The notes under the pieces were generated by a model, which saw nothing but the letters and a program-made list of their open reading frames with translations, ran no database searches and was not told the origin of the DNA. A stretch of DNA of 64,000 nt from Leptospira perolatii. Its GTDB lineage: Bacteria; Spirochaetota; Leptospiria; Leptospirales; Leptospiraceae. The first letter of the stretch is position 1. Every line of letters begins with the position of its first letter. A program made the translations under genes and the position numbers. Shown here in pieces: positions 28,062 through 38,138 of the stretch. The DNA lies in the NCBI RefSeq assembly GCF_002811875.1, contig NZ_NPDZ01000006.1, positions 124,001 to 188,000 on the forward strand, given 5' to 3'.

Positions 28062-28865
28062 ATGCTGTTAGAGAGAATCCAGTTTATTCAACAAAAACCA
28101 AGAGTTCTACTTTTGGGGCTTCTGATATTTATAGTTCTTCTTTTCGCATTATTTAGTATTTTAAGAAAACCTAAAGAACGAGTCGTAGAAGTGATTAACG
28201 GCTCCTTGATAGATTCAGTTTATGGACTGGCCACTGTCAATTCCTCCCAAGTCTATCATCTAAGAGTGGCAATACCTTCTACTTTACGAAAAATTTATGT
28301 AGAAGAAGGTGACCGAGTTTCTCGGGGAGCGCCGTTGGTGGAATTCGATAGTTTTGGTCGAATGAATTCTCCAATCGACGGAGTAGTAACGAATATCGCT
28401 TTTGAATTGAATGAATCTGTTGTTCCGCAGGTGCCAATACTGACCGTCACCGATTTGCAAAAACGCTATCTACTTGTTTCTCTGGAAGAAAAAGGAGCGG
28501 TAAAAGTTAGAAGAGGTCAATCGGTAAGGATCCGCTTTGAGGCGTTAGGCGATAAAATGTTCAAGGGAAAAGTCAAATCGATTTATCCAGCAGAAGGCCA
28601 GTTTCAGGTCCATATAGTATCCGACTTTTTTCCGGATGAAATTCTGCCTGGTATGACCGCTGACGTAGCGATAGAGACCAGTTTAAAAGAAAACGTTACA
28701 CTGGTTCCAATTAGCGGAATAAAGTCCGGGAAAATTCGAGTCTTAGAAAAGGGAAAGGTTAGTGATAGACAGATTCAGATAGGATCATCTAACGGGGAAT
28801 ATGCGGAATTGCTCTCTGGGGATATAAAGGAAGGAGATCAGGTTCTTGTATCCGAGGAGAATTAG
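28062..28865 (+). CDS. Periplasmic adaptor (membrane-fusion) protein of a MacAB-like exporter
   Basis: I start at the ATG at 28062, which has a GAAGAAG site; the in-frame GTG 11 codons upstream adds no recognisable sequence. The 267-residue protein has one N-terminal transmembrane helix (VLLLGLLIFIVLLFALFSIL), then a lipoyl/barrel-sandwich part (LRKIYVEEGDRVSRGAPLVE) and beta-barrel domain (VSLEEKGAVKVRRGQSVRI). It is shorter than typical MacA because the helical hairpin is nearly absent (the two lipoyl halves follow closely), so it may not reach a TolC-like protein. It abuts the permease gene. Confidence 0.85.
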   Translation: MLLERIQFIQQKPRVLLLGLLIFIVLLFALFSILRKPKERVVEVINGSLIDSVYGLATVNSSQVYHLRVAIPSTLRKIYVEEGDRVSRGAPLVEFDSFGRMNSPIDGVVTNIAFELNESVVPQVPILTVTDLQKRYLLVSLEEKGAVKVRRGQSVRIRFEALGDKMFKGKVKSIYPAEGQFQVHIVSDFFPDEILPGMTADVAIETSLKENVTLVPISGIKSGKIRVLEKGKVSDRQIQIGSSNGEYAELLSGDIKEGDQVLVSEEN

Positions 28866-30113
<1,248 letters not shown>

Positions 30114-30116
30114 GAA

Positions 30117-30779
30117 GTGGCTATCGTTCTAAATGAAGTCTGGAAGAGTTTCGGCAAACCTGCCACTGATGTTATTAAGGGAATCAACTTAAGCATCAAG
30201 GATGGAGAGTTTATTTCTCTGCTGGGCAAATCCGGCTCTGGCAAGAGTACATTGCTTTATGTGACTAGTAGTTTAGATGATCCGAGTCGCGGATCAGTCG
30301 AGATAGACGGAAAGAACCTGAGTAAATGCAAGGAATCAGAATTGCACTCGTTTAGAAACAAACATATGGGCTTTGTCTTTCAGTTTCACTATCTTTTGCC
30401 AGAATTTACCGCACTGGAAAATGTTTTGATGCCAGCAATTAAAGCCGGATCAGAAAAGAACAAACGAGAAGAGGCGATGCAATTATTGAAGCGATTTGAT
30501 CTAGGCGATCGAATGGATCGACTGCCATCACAACTTTCCGGAGGTCAAATGCAAAGGGTTTCGATTGCACGAGCTTTGATCATGAATCCAAAGTATATCT
30601 TTGCCGATGAACCGACAGGAGCGTTAGATTCGGCCAATGCAAAAATCGTTATGGAAATATTAAAAGACATCAACAAAACGGAAGGCGCCACGATCGTTCT
30701 TGTGACTCACGATGAGGATTTTGCAAACATGACAAAGAGAAAGGTTCATTTGGTGGACGGAAAGATTGCGTCAAAGTGA
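30117..30779 (+). CDS. MacB/LolD-type ABC ATPase
   Basis: A 220-residue ATPase read from a GTG that has GGAG upstream. Walker A is GKSGSGKST (about 36-44), the Q-loop is [18 protein letters not shown] as in LolD/MacB ATPases, signature [14 protein letters not shown], Walker [13 protein letters not shown] and H-loop LVTHDEDFA. It forms an operon with the adaptor and permease and is followed by a TetR gene 28 bp later, probably its regulator. Confidence 0.92.
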   Translation: MAIVLNEVWKSFGKPATDVIKGINLSIKDGEFISLLGKSGSGKSTLLYVTSSLDDPSRGSVEIDGKNLSKCKESELHSFRNKHMGFVFQFHYLLPEFTALENVLMPAIKAGSEKNKREEAMQLLKRFDLGDRMDRLPSQLSGGQMQRVSIARALIMNPKYIFADEPTGALDSANAKIVMEILKDINKTEGATIVLVTHDEDFANMTKRKVHLVDGKIASK

Positions 30780-30807
30780 ATAGATATGAAAGTTTTCGGA
30801 TGATTGT

Positions 30808-31407
30808 ATGATAGAAAGAATATTGGAGAGAACACTTCTACTGTTTTTATCTTCCGGTTTTTCAAAAACGAATACGGACGATATTTCCAGCCATATCGGA
30901 ATCAGTAAGAGAACCCTATACAGATATTTCGAAACCAAGGAAAAATTGATCGACGCGGTTTTTTCGTACATGCGTGAGAAGGTAAAAGCCAAATTCGATA
31001 CAGTGCTTTCGGAGACTACCAAGGAGCCCTTCGATCGATTCAAAACTTTACTGTTCTTTGTATCCGATTTAGGATCAAAGATGTCCAAATCCTTTGCGCA
31101 GGATGTAGAAAAAGCTAGGCCGGATATTTACGAAATGATGAAGAACTTTCGAAGAGAACGAATTAAGAGTATGACCGGGTTGCTCAAGGAAGCACAAATT
31201 AAAAAGCAAATCCGTTCTGATATAGATCCTGAATTGGCAGTAGACATACTATTGGCAACAGTCGATGGGATACTGAATCCGACATATCTTGCAAACAGCA
31301 AGCATTCAAATCTATCCGCATTCGAGGCAATTATTTCCATTTTTTTGGAAGGCCTTGAGGAAAAGTCAAAGATTAGTCATTATGCTCTTCGTGAACAAGC
31401 TGAATAG
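30808..31407 (+). CDS. TetR-family regulator
   Basis: A 199-residue protein with an N-terminal TetR helix-turn-helix (LFLSSGFSKTNTDDISSHIG then ISKRTLYRYFETKEKLIDAVF). The C-terminal domain is helical and has no recognised ligand signature. It follows the export genes at 28 bp on the same strand and so probably controls them. The 3' end overlaps the convergent gene at 31373 by 35 bp, so the two transcripts overlap antisense. Confidence 0.85.
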   Translation: MIERILERTLLLFLSSGFSKTNTDDISSHIGISKRTLYRYFETKEKLIDAVFSYMREKVKAKFDTVLSETTKEPFDRFKTLLFFVSDLGSKMSKSFAQDVEKARPDIYEMMKNFRRERIKSMTGLLKEAQIKKQIRSDIDPELAVDILLATVDGILNPTYLANSKHSNLSAFEAIISIFLEGLEEKSKISHYALREQAE

Positions 31408-31933
31408 AATGCATTGATCCTTCGCGAAACTTTAAAGTAGAATTCTCTCGCGAAAGGATTAAGGATCTTTCCTCTTTTGAAAGCTTTCCATAAAAGGATC
31501 TGCCGTCCTTCAGTTCCAAGACGACAGGAATAGCAAATTCAGATTGTTGGTTCTTCTGATTTTCTACCTTTCTGTTTAAACCCCGAGTCGATTCTATCAA
31601 AGAAATATTTTTTTCTTTTTCATAAAGGAAGATAGTCAGTGTAATTAAAAATGAAGCAAACAAGGCGGTCCAGGGGAGAGATTTCTGAAAAAAATTAAAT
31701 CGAAATATTCTCCTACTCGGTGAATTGATCTTGAGTGACCCTTCTTTCCATTCTGAGAATAAATTAGAGAAATCTAAATAATTCGCATACTTCTTGATTA
31801 AGTCTGGTCTCCTCAGGAAAATATTTTGAACATTTTTGCTCTGGTTTTCGCTCAATTCTGATTGGATTGATTCCACACAGAGCATAGACAATAACTCGAA
31901 TTCATCTGGGTCTGGCCTTATCGTATTTAGCAT
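31373..31933 (-). CDS. Single-pass membrane protein with C-terminal DGRxFxGK module
   Basis: A 186-residue protein with a cytosolic N-domain (1-75), one transmembrane helix (about 87-104) and a coiled/beta-rich C-terminal part. The N-domain (SIQSELSENQSKNVQNIFLR ... PDLIKKYANYLDFSNLFSEW) has the helical spacing of anti-sigma/FecR-type N-domains but no zinc motif; I infer the likeness only from topology. Residues 137-180 form a beta-rich module with LKDGRSFYGK, shared with two proteins downstream on the same strand. The true function is unknown. Its end overlaps the TetR gene. Confidence 0.65.
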   Translation of the reverse strand: MLNTIRPDPDEFELLSMLCVESIQSELSENQSKNVQNIFLRRPDLIKKYANYLDFSNLFSEWKEGSLKINSPSRRIFRFNFFQKSLPWTALFASFLITLTIFLYEKEKNISLIESTRGLNRKVENQKNQQSEFAIPVVLELKDGRSFYGKLSKEERSLILSRENSTLKFREGSMHSIQLVHEEHND

Positions 31934-32215
31934 GGGTAATTCTCATTTTTCCTCATAAGATTTTTGCTTAAGATCGCTTCGTTTTCGAGTTGTATCTGAC
32001 TTTTATTTTTAATTCCAATCTTTGTTCATTACGAGCGTTCATAATAAATATTTTATAAAGTATTTTAATCATTTCTCATGAAATGTTTTTATTGTTAAGT
32101 ATTTATTACTAAAAAAATAAAATACAAATATTACAATCTTAAAATATACTATTTTTTTTCGACGGAACCATCGCGATGAACCCGGAATAAAGAATTGATT
32201 ATAAGGAATGAAAAA
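31934..32215. other. AT-rich intergenic region upstream of kinase cluster
   Basis: This 282 bp is markedly richer in A and T than its surroundings, with long A/T runs between 32030 and 32160. It separates two divergent genes and must hold their promoters. Just downstream of the AT tract is TCGACGGAACCATCGCGATG at 32159-32178 with a small ATCGCGAT palindrome. No open frame or RNA motif is convincing here. The AT-rich DNA could be a target of xenogeneic silencers or the LytTR regulator. Confidence 0.4.
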
Positions 32216-32398
32216 ATGGATCAATCCAGAGTTTGGAAAGAAAAGTTATATTCTAATCCTAAATATGGAAGGAATATGATTCTCGTCCAGAGAATGAAAT
32301 CCCTGGGTTTTTATCTTCGAAATGACCGATCGTATGCAAAAGGAGAATATAGGAAAACTAGGTTCTTCGGTTCCAGGAGTAATAGTTATCAAGGGTAG
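32216..32398 (+). CDS. Short open frame preceding and overlapping the LytS-like kinase
   Basis: Sixty codons (MDQSRVWKEKLYSNPKYGRN...) with a good AAGGA site eight bases before the ATG, while the kinase start inside it (32322) has none. The product is basic and unlike known families. It could be a leader peptide coupling translation to the kinase, or the original N-terminus of the kinase separated by a frameshift near 32330. Support is limited to the ribosome binding site and the overlap. Confidence 0.35.
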   Translation: MDQSRVWKEKLYSNPKYGRNMILVQRMKSLGFYLRNDRSYAKGEYRKTRFFGSRSNSYQG

Positions 32399-33191
32399 GT
32401 TTTTTGCAATTCCGAGTTTCATTTTGGTTTTTGTGCTCGGTACACTAGGAGTGATTCGCGGAGATATAAATATATATCTTTGGATGTTTGTTCTGTTTCT
32501 CCTTGGGTTCGTTCTGATTTACCTCGGACCGAATCGAAAAGCTTCGTTCCAAAATTCTATATTCGCCTCTTTTCGCTCTCGTAGGAAGAAAGAATCTTAT
32601 TTATCTAACCAGAGTGACGGATACCAACTTAGAATGGCTCCTCACTTTCTGTTTAATTGTCTGATGACTCTGAGGATTTTGATCGATCAGGGTAATTCTG
32701 AGGCAGCAACAAGCTATCTGGATTCTTTGGGAGGTAGTCTACGCTTTCTCTTTAGATACTCCGCATTAAAGTTTGTCACTTTGAAGGAAGAGATCGATTT
32801 TACTTTAAATTATATTGAATTACTAAAATCGAAATACCGCGGAGGTATTTCGATTCGAATCTCGAATCTCTCTTCTATAAGTTATGACGAATGGGAGGTT
32901 CCTCCTTTTTCCGTACAGACACTTGTGGAGAATTCCATTAAGCATAATACCTTTTTAGAACACGCTGACCTTAAGATAGAAATATCCTTAGAACAAGTCG
33001 CAAACGGAAAAATCAAGATAGCAGTCCGCGACAATGGTAAAGGTTCAGTTTTGACGCCGGACCTATCCGGTACATTAGGGAATCTTTTTGATAAGATTAA
33101 AGGAAACAATCCTGAGGCGAATATAAGTATAGCAAGTGGGAATGGAAGGGGCTTTGAAGTTTCTTTCGAAGTCGTTTCTAAAAGCAAGTAG
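32322..33191 (+). CDS. LytS/YehU-type sensor histidine kinase
   Basis: A 289-residue protein with two transmembrane helices (about 28-45 and 52-70), then a His_kinase (PF06580-type) domain with the phospho-acceptor His 108 in MAPHFLFNCLMTLRIL, and an HATPase with N-box QTLVENSIKHN (about 200) and G1 VRDNGKGSV. The sensor part is only the two helices. It is followed 15 bp later by a LytTR regulator, the standard partner. The start has no ribosome binding site and overlaps a short upstream frame. Confidence 0.88.
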   Translation: MTDRMQKENIGKLGSSVPGVIVIKGRFFAIPSFILVFVLGTLGVIRGDINIYLWMFVLFLLGFVLIYLGPNRKASFQNSIFASFRSRRKKESYLSNQSDGYQLRMAPHFLFNCLMTLRILIDQGNSEAATSYLDSLGGSLRFLFRYSALKFVTLKEEIDFTLNYIELLKSKYRGGISIRISNLSSISYDEWEVPPFSVQTLVENSIKHNTFLEHADLKIEISLEQVANGKIKIAVRDNGKGSVLTPDLSGTLGNLFDKIKGNNPEANISIASGNGRGFEVSFEVVSKSK

Positions 33192-33206
33192 GAGGTTAAG
33201 AAAACT

Positions 33207-33917
33207 ATGAGCGGACATAAGGCGGTGATTATCGAGGATAACGCTGAAATATCAAGGTTCTTGGAAGCAGAGCTTCAAAGGGATGGAAGGTTCGAATCGA
33301 TTACTACGATCGATGACGGAACCGAGGGACTTGATGTTCTGATGAGGAGTAAGGTGGATTTGGTGTTGATGGATGTGGAACTTCCCGGGATGTCGGGCTT
33401 CGATATCCTGAAGAATCTAGTGAATCCACCTTACGTAATTTTGGTCACTGGTTATGACAGCTATGCGAAGGAAGCTTTTGACTATGGCACCATCGATTAC
33501 GTTTCGAAACCTGTGAATCCTGATAGATTGGCAATATCACTGGATCGAGCTCATGCATTGATTGCAAAATCTATGACTGGAGATAAGCAGATAGTTCTGG
33601 ATACCTTAGGGACCACTTTTAAAGGCGTAAAAAGGAATATCTTCGTGACCTTTTCAAATATAGTATACATTTCATCGAACGCAAAGCATTCGGTCTTGCA
33701 TACTATTAATGATCAAATCGAAGTAATCGGAACCTTAAAGGACGTAGAGTCCAAGCTACCGATTTCTAGGTTCAGAAGGGTCCATAAGCAATTTGTAATT
33801 AATATGGAATATCTTTCTCATATTGAATACTTTTCCGGCGGATCCCATGTGGCGTATCTGAAAGATGACGAAAAAAGCCAGATTCCGGTTAGCCGAATCT
33901 ACTTGCACGAAATTTGA
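33207..33917 (+). CDS. LytTR-family response regulator
   Basis: A 236-residue regulator: receiver 5-120 with acidic pair ED (10-11), phosphoacceptor Asp 56 in LVLMDVELPG, and Lys in VSKPVNPD; C-terminal LytTR DNA-binding domain about 135-236 with IVYISSNAKHSVLHTINDQI and FRRVHKQFVINMEYLSHIEY. A GGAGG site precedes the ATG. LytTR regulators control surface and cell-envelope genes; the surrounding envelope cluster is a natural target. Confidence 0.92.
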   Translation: MSGHKAVIIEDNAEISRFLEAELQRDGRFESITTIDDGTEGLDVLMRSKVDLVLMDVELPGMSGFDILKNLVNPPYVILVTGYDSYAKEAFDYGTIDYVSKPVNPDRLAISLDRAHALIAKSMTGDKQIVLDTLGTTFKGVKRNIFVTFSNIVYISSNAKHSVLHTINDQIEVIGTLKDVESKLPISRFRRVHKQFVINMEYLSHIEYFSGGSHVAYLKDDEKSQIPVSRIYLHEI

Positions 33918-33995
33918 TATATTCCGATGTCGTTGCATGGTAAATCTTTTCTTTTCTATACTGGATTTAGGATCGGGTTTGGAGGAAGGGCGCCT

Positions 33996-35054
33996 TCAGA
34001 AGGAATGGCTGAGCGAAAATGATATTTGGGAGAGGCCAAACGGATTCTCGAAGACCTTGGGTCCTGAAGAGTTTGGCCTCTCTAACTTACCTATCTCCGG
34101 GGTTACGTAAAACGATAATTTTACCGGTAGATTCGGCTTCCATAAGAGAATATCTAATGAGTTTACCAAAAATAGAAATGCGATGCCAGCGAGCAGTCCA
34201 TGGTTGTTGTTATAATGCTTTGAGTAAGTTTCGTAATTAGAATAGTTCAACATCAACAAAGATTGATTGAATAATAGAAGCTGGTCCAATCTCTCCTCAT
34301 CTTTTTTCCTTTCCTGCCTTCCTCTTGAATATTCGTAACCTGCAGCAATTGTAAGGCTTGTAAGCAATGAAACGTAGCTGATTCCAAGAAATTGATCCCG
34401 ACGCCTGTACTGATAGGCTCCTGGTAAAATAAAATCCGAGAAAGAATATTGATTCGAATCCGGCCCAACCTTTGGCTCATCCTCCTTGCGATGCACGATG
34501 GATTGAATCTGATTCCGAGTAATTGCATAAGTTTTCTTCGAGACGTTGAATAGTAACTTGTTCTTTGATATTGAGGTAACCGTCCCGGTAGAGATAGAAC
34601 CGTTTTTAAGTTTTATCGAAAGCTTCCAGCCAGGTTGCAGATTTTTGAATGGATTTAAACTGTCCTTTGGCTTGATTTCGAATTCTCTAATTTCCTCAAA
34701 GCTAAGAGTCTCTATCGATTCAGTTTTTGGTTCTGATAAATATAGTTTTCCGGATGTATCGGACGCATAAAGTTCTTTCTCGCAAATCACTGTATCGTCC
34801 GAACGGGTTTGGTAACAGAATGAGTCACCCTCGAATCCAAGTACGATATTCGTAATGCTCGAGCCGGCGATTTTTTCATGTTCGCCATCATTTTCTATTA
34901 CAACATGCTCTTCTCCATACTCTTTTACTTTGCCTAAAAATATTCTGCCGTCATTCAAATAGATGACATCCGCGTAAATACTCTTGGATAGGAACAAGAG
35001 AACCGTTATGCTAATGAAAAAAGTTCTGGAGATAATTGCGGTTACTCTACTCAT
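33996..35054 (-). CDS. Exported membrane protein with two DGRxFxGK-type modules
   Basis: A 352-residue protein with a signal peptide (RTFFISITVLLFLSKSIYAD, cleaved near 28). Residues 29-73 (VIYLNDGRIFLGKVKEYGEE...) and 144-189 (IKLKNGSISTGTVTSISKNK...) are two beta-rich repeats with a shared pattern of D/N-G-x-x-x-x-G, three strands and a closing I-x-S/N-I. Two hydrophobic helices follow (about 225-243 and 290-307). No enzyme motif. It is downstream of the TPR protein and phosphatase genes on the minus strand, six bp from the former. Confidence 0.65.
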   Translation of the reverse strand: MSRVTAIISRTFFISITVLLFLSKSIYADVIYLNDGRIFLGKVKEYGEEHVVIENDGEHEKIAGSSITNIVLGFEGDSFCYQTRSDDTVICEKELYASDTSGKLYLSEPKTESIETLSFEEIREFEIKPKDSLNPFKNLQPGWKLSIKLKNGSISTGTVTSISKNKLLFNVSKKTYAITRNQIQSIVHRKEDEPKVGPDSNQYSFSDFILPGAYQYRRRDQFLGISYVSLLTSLTIAAGYEYSRGRQERKKDEERLDQLLLFNQSLLMLNYSNYETYSKHYNNNHGLLAGIAFLFLVNSLDILLWKPNLPVKLSFYVTPEIGKLERPNSSGPKVFENPFGLSQISFSLSHSF

Positions 35055-35060
35055 TTTTGC

Positions 35061-36551
35061 TCATTGTAAATGAATCGATCGAATGGACTTATCTGCGAAA
35101 GACATCTCTCCTGATTGTCCTTTTAAGATTAGGCTTTCGCCTACGTGTTGGATTTCTGTTCCGACTCCTTTCTTAGAATCGGAAGTGATCAGAATTGATC
35201 CAGATGCGCCGTTCTTGATTCTGATAGATTTGAGCAAGGAAAACGGAACATCTATGCCATAAGTTGAAGTCTTGATTTTAAACACATTTGATTCGAGTTG
35301 GATAAACTTTGCCAACAAATGTCTTCCATCAGAAAGTTCTAATTCTAGAACATTCGAATCTGAGTTCTTCTTCTTCAATATCCCTGAGTAAGATGCCAAC
35401 TGGGCGTCCAACTCTTTGTTAATCAGATCCTTTCGGCCTAAGTCAGTTTCCGGCTTCTGGTCTTTTTCTGTTTCTTGGTCCTGCTTCGAAATATTAGGGT
35501 CGTTTGATTCACGTGCATAAGAAGGATCTAATAAACCATTTCCGGAAATCGATTTTGATTCAGATCGGACTACTTCGACAGTTTTTTGATCGCCCAATGC
35601 TTTCGCGTTGTTTTCTGCGATAGTGATTATTCTTTCATCCTTTAGAAAAACGTGGCCGATCAGTAGTAACCTTGCGTTTGCACTTTTAGCAATATTCGGT
35701 TTTTCCCTTTGTGCAGATAGCGATAGGTACTGACCCAGAGCATCCGAAAATCTTCCAGTTTTTTCTAAAGCCTTTGCCCGGATCAAAAGAACTTCAGGGG
35801 TTTCCGTGTCCGTTTTTTCTGTTTCGGAGATGATGGAAGCAAAATCTCCCGAACGTAAAAGTAACTCGAGTTTCCTTCGTTTATCAAAAGTTTCCGACTC
35901 TTGGGTGGCTCTGGCGACTTTTGCTTCTTCAATCAATTTTTCAATAGCGTGAGCGCTTTCCGAGAAGGAAGAGCCGGGTCTGACTTCTTTTACGATCCGG
36001 AAATTCTCCAGTGCTTTTTCTAAGTCACCGGTAACAAAAAGGCAGTAACCGTAATGAAGTCTAACAAAGGCAATATCGTTCGCCTCTCTAACAAAATCGG
36101 AATGCTCTGAGAGTATGGATTCGTAGTAATCCTTTGCTTTGTCACATCTCATTGTTCTTTCGTAATAGAATGCGTTTTGAATTTTTTGGAGAAAGCCGTT
36201 GTGAATATTTTCCTCCAACGGTCGTTTTAGAGTGAGAAACCTTACTCCATTTACTAAAGTAGTTCCTATCACTTGAATATAAGTTGGTCGATAGGTCGGA
36301 ATGATTCCGTTATTCGAAAATAAATTCGCCTCTTCTAAATTTACTCTAATTTCAGAAGATAAATCTGAGTTTTCATTAGATTGCGCGATGATTCTTTTTT
36401 TCAACAATTCGGAAGAGAATTCGTACTTGAAGAGTTGATTTTTTCCTACACTCCAATTTAACTGTGCGATTTTTTGCTCATAAATTGCAGTCAGTAAAAA
36501 GCCAAGCAAAATGAATAGAGAAGGAATTAGTATCTTAAACTTAATTGCCAT
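35061..36551 (-). CDS. TPR protein with N-terminal membrane anchor and two C-terminal DGR modules
   Basis: A 496-residue protein: one transmembrane helix (about 8-24), TPR-like helical pairs from about 125-310 (YGYCLFVTGDLEKALENF; LIRAKALEKTGRFSDALGQY), a charged linker (about 320-385), then two beta-rich modules at 400-446 (LELSDGRHLLAKFIQLES...) and 450-496 (GVGTEIQHVGESLILKGQSG...). The modules match those in the adjoining protein and in the protein at 31373. TPRs suggest a scaffolding role. The start overlaps the phosphatase stop by 11 bases. Confidence 0.7.
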   Translation of the reverse strand: MAIKFKILIPSLFILLGFLLTAIYEQKIAQLNWSVGKNQLFKYEFSSELLKKRIIAQSNENSDLSSEIRVNLEEANLFSNNGIIPTYRPTYIQVIGTTLVNGVRFLTLKRPLEENIHNGFLQKIQNAFYYERTMRCDKAKDYYESILSEHSDFVREANDIAFVRLHYGYCLFVTGDLEKALENFRIVKEVRPGSSFSESAHAIEKLIEEAKVARATQESETFDKRRKLELLLRSGDFASIISETEKTDTETPEVLLIRAKALEKTGRFSDALGQYLSLSAQREKPNIAKSANARLLLIGHVFLKDERIITIAENNAKALGDQKTVEVVRSESKSISGNGLLDPSYARESNDPNISKQDQETEKDQKPETDLGRKDLINKELDAQLASYSGILKKKNSDSNVLELELSDGRHLLAKFIQLESNVFKIKTSTYGIDVPFSLLKSIRIKNGASGSILITSDSKKGVGTEIQHVGESLILKGQSGEMSFADKSIRSIHLQ

Positions 36552-38097
36552 TGGGTACTTCCAGTAAAATGAAAGTGCAGTCGTCCTTTATTTCTTTGCA
36601 AAAAGAGTCGAAATCTTTCTGGATGTTTTCCCGAAGTTCATACAAGGAAAGGGAATCGCCCTGGGAAAGTAGGCTTTCTAATCTTTCCAAGCTGAACATA
36701 TTTCCCGCAGAATCCTTTCCTTCCACTATCCCGTCGGTATACAATAGGATTCTGTCACCCGGATTTACCTTAATGCTTCGGACAGAAGATGCGGCTTCTG
36801 AGCCGATTCCGAGTAAAGCAGCAGTAGATTCCATCAGTATTATTTTTTTAGAATCTTTACGGAGCAAAATCGGAGGATTATGACCTGCATTACAGAAATA
36901 TAATTTATCATTACAATCAAATAGAACAAAAATTCCTGAAGCAAAAAAGGAGGCTCGTAGGATGGAAAACAAATTGTTACTGATGTGATTTACGATTTTG
37001 CCCGGGTTTGCGGTGTCCTTTGTGATCGTATTCAGAGACATTTGTATGATGGAAGTGACCAACGCCGCAGAGATCCCATGTCCGGTAGCGTCCGCCAAGA
37101 AGACTCCCTTATACTTCTTGTCAAAAGCGAAGAAGTTGTAAATATCTCCGCTTACTTCCCTCATCGGACGGTAATAGATTTCCGGAGAATAGTCCGAAAG
37201 TACGTTTTTGGTTGGAAGCAGTAACTCTTGGACTTGCTTTCCTATTTCTAGTTCCCTTTGGATTTGCTTATTGAGTTTCATTAAGTTCGCGACCGAGTTT
37301 TCGATTTTTTCGGCCATATCGTTAAACGAAACCCCCATTCTATGTAATTCGTCCGGGATCTCCTGATAAAAAGTTACGCGAGTAGCGAGTGCGCCTTCCG
37401 CCATTTTACCGCTAGCCTCCTCTAAAGAAGAAATTCGTTTAAAAATCTTTCTGTTTAGATAAAGCCCGAATAAAAAGTGGAAAAGAACTCCCCAGCCTAA
37501 TGCAAGCGCTAGCTGAAATACAATGCTATTCAAAGAATCTAATAAAGAAAAGTAACCTAATTGGAAGTAAATGTAATGACCTGATTCGAGTGCGAGCGGG
37601 ATTAAAAATCGAGTGATTCCGCCTTTTTCTGATTGCAGGGTGTAGTACGAGCTACTAGTGGGTGCGACTTCGATCTCTTGAATTTTTTTATTGATTTCGT
37701 TGGCTTCTTTTCCGTCACTCTCCATGGAAGAATTGACCGAGGCTAGGATTCCTTCTTTTCCAAATAGATGAAAGGAATCTACTCCGTTTAGTTTTAGAAT
37801 TCTCTTAATATCCTCCGGAACCACGGATGATTCTTCGAAATTCTCTGGAAGAACCAGATTTATTTTTTTAAGATCGTTCCCAAGAATTTCTCCGAGCTTG
37901 CCGCTTTTTAAGGAAAAATTGTCGATCAGCAGATCCAGCTGATTCTCGACAATAATGATCGAGAAAAAAAGCAGGTTCGCTAGGGAAAAGATCGAATAGA
38001 TGAGCAGAATCTTCATTCTGATCGATCCGTATTTTTCGAATCGTCTCGGTTGTTTTCCTTTCGGGCTCTGATTTTCTTTCTGATGTAATTCTAGCAT
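36541..38097 (-). CDS. Membrane SpoIIE/PP2C-type phosphatase with HAMP
   Basis: A 518-residue protein. Transmembrane helices at about 28-50 and 190-212 bracket a periplasmic sensor region; HAMP (about 212-265) and a coiled coil follow, then a SpoIIE domain (about 295-515) with the metal motifs FLADATGHGISAALVTSI and DRILLYTDGIVEGKDSAGN and the C-terminal DDCTFILLEV. It is expected to dephosphorylate an anti-anti-sigma (STAS) protein. None is encoded nearby. AAAGGA precedes the start. It overlaps the TPR protein gene. Confidence 0.88.
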   Translation of the reverse strand: MLELHQKENQSPKGKQPRRFEKYGSIRMKILLIYSIFSLANLLFFSIIIVENQLDLLIDNFSLKSGKLGEILGNDLKKINLVLPENFEESSVVPEDIKRILKLNGVDSFHLFGKEGILASVNSSMESDGKEANEINKKIQEIEVAPTSSSYYTLQSEKGGITRFLIPLALESGHYIYFQLGYFSLLDSLNSIVFQLALALGWGVLFHFLFGLYLNRKIFKRISSLEEASGKMAEGALATRVTFYQEIPDELHRMGVSFNDMAEKIENSVANLMKLNKQIQRELEIGKQVQELLLPTKNVLSDYSPEIYYRPMREVSGDIYNFFAFDKKYKGVFLADATGHGISAALVTSIIQMSLNTITKDTANPGKIVNHISNNLFSILRASFFASGIFVLFDCNDKLYFCNAGHNPPILLRKDSKKIILMESTAALLGIGSEAASSVRSIKVNPGDRILLYTDGIVEGKDSAGNMFSLERLESLLSQGDSLSLYELRENIQKDFDSFCKEIKDDCTFILLEVPNGN

Positions 38098-38138
38098 AGG
38101 TTTCCTTTCATCATTCGAATTGAATTCGGTGTTTGAAT

